Below are positions 34,012 through 34,109 of a stretch of DNA of 34,109 bases, in pieces. The notes beneath the pieces were generated by a model, which saw nothing but the letters and a program-made list of their open reading frames with translations, was not told the origin of the DNA and did not search any database. The stretch is from Pontibacillus marinus BH030004 = DSM 16465 (GTDB lineage Bacteria > Bacillota > Bacilli > Bacillales > BH030062), in contig NZ_AULJ01000050.1 of NCBI RefSeq assembly GCF_000425225.1, forward strand, positions 1 to 34,109. Reading direction: 5' to 3'. Position numbers and translations under genes: made by a program. Positions within the stretch are counted from its first letter, which is position 1. Every line of letters begins with the position of its first letter.

Positions 34012-34109
34012 AGCCCCCTTATGTGGAAGACTTGGAATCGAGATATAGTGCGTATGGTTCCGTTGCTATGTGAAGAGCGGCGGGCTGTGGAACGGGTTGC
34101 TTTCCCCGG
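34012..34109 (+). repeat. Third copy of the dispersed repeat, cut by the window end
   Basis: AGCCCCCTTATG ... GAAGACTTGGA at the left edge matches the minus-strand right edge of the copy at 17970-18215, showing inverted element ends. Further in, GGTTCCGTTGCT and GCGGCGGGCTGTGGAACGGG, then TTGCTTTCCCCGG, match 18004-18057 in the same orientation with a few changes. It begins about 30 bases after the ypwA terminator. Confidence 0.85.

Overview
The window is AT-rich chromosome of a spore-forming low-GC Gram-positive bacterium of the family Bacillaceae. Gene order follows the Bacillus subtilis ypjC to ypwA region almost gene for gene. Spore genes (cotD, an SspM-like small acid-soluble protein, sigma-G- and sigma-K-like promoters) and bacillithiol synthesis fit this. 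The acidic tail of PonA and the family of GC-rich dispersed repeats would suit a marine or moderately halophilic relative (Halobacillus/Pontibacillus/Virgibacillus-like), but the genus is inference.

Left part (1-9.1 kb): an inverted copy of a dispersed repeat, a minus-strand lipoprotein gene of unknown role and a minus-strand YitT-family membrane protein (ypjC). A long plus-strand operon follows: ypjD(mazG-like)-dapB-mgsA-bshA-cca-birA-panB-panC-panD, closed by a terminator. It covers lysine/peptidoglycan precursors, methylglyoxal, bacillithiol, tRNA CCA ends, biotin, and pantothenate/CoA. bshB1, which sits between mgsA and bshA in B. subtilis, is absent.

Middle (9.1-18.3 kb): dinG; a secreted ComEC-type metallo-beta-lactamase-fold protein that has lost its metal ligands; ypmA-ypmB-aspB-asnS; then dnaD-nth. 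The nth/ponA convergent junction has no ypoC and holds terminators around a roughly 245-bp dispersed inverted-repeat element.

Right-centre (18.3-25.2 kb): recU-ponA on the minus strand, divergent from yppC. A string of small genes follows: an SspM-like protein and an unrecognised 46-aa protein on the minus strand, both with sigma-G-like promoters of identical spacing; a coiled-coil protein; yppE; a PilZ-domain protein; a two-helix membrane peptide; and a YbjQ-family protein.

Right part (25.2-34.1 kb): a stand-alone RND transporter (minus), cdd, cotD with a sigma-K-like promoter, ypsA, gpsB, the type B RNase P RNA (rnpB), ypsC (THUMP methyltransferase) and ypwA (M32 carboxypeptidase). A third, truncated copy of the dispersed repeat runs off the end. 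GpsB and PonA, which cooperate in cell-wall synthesis during division, are both here.

No transposase, prophage, CRISPR array, tRNA or obvious defence system was seen. Most of the window is conserved housekeeping sequence. The less ordinary items are the repeat family, the lost and gained genes relative to B. subtilis, the pseudo-enzyme, and the small spore genes missed by long-ORF calling.
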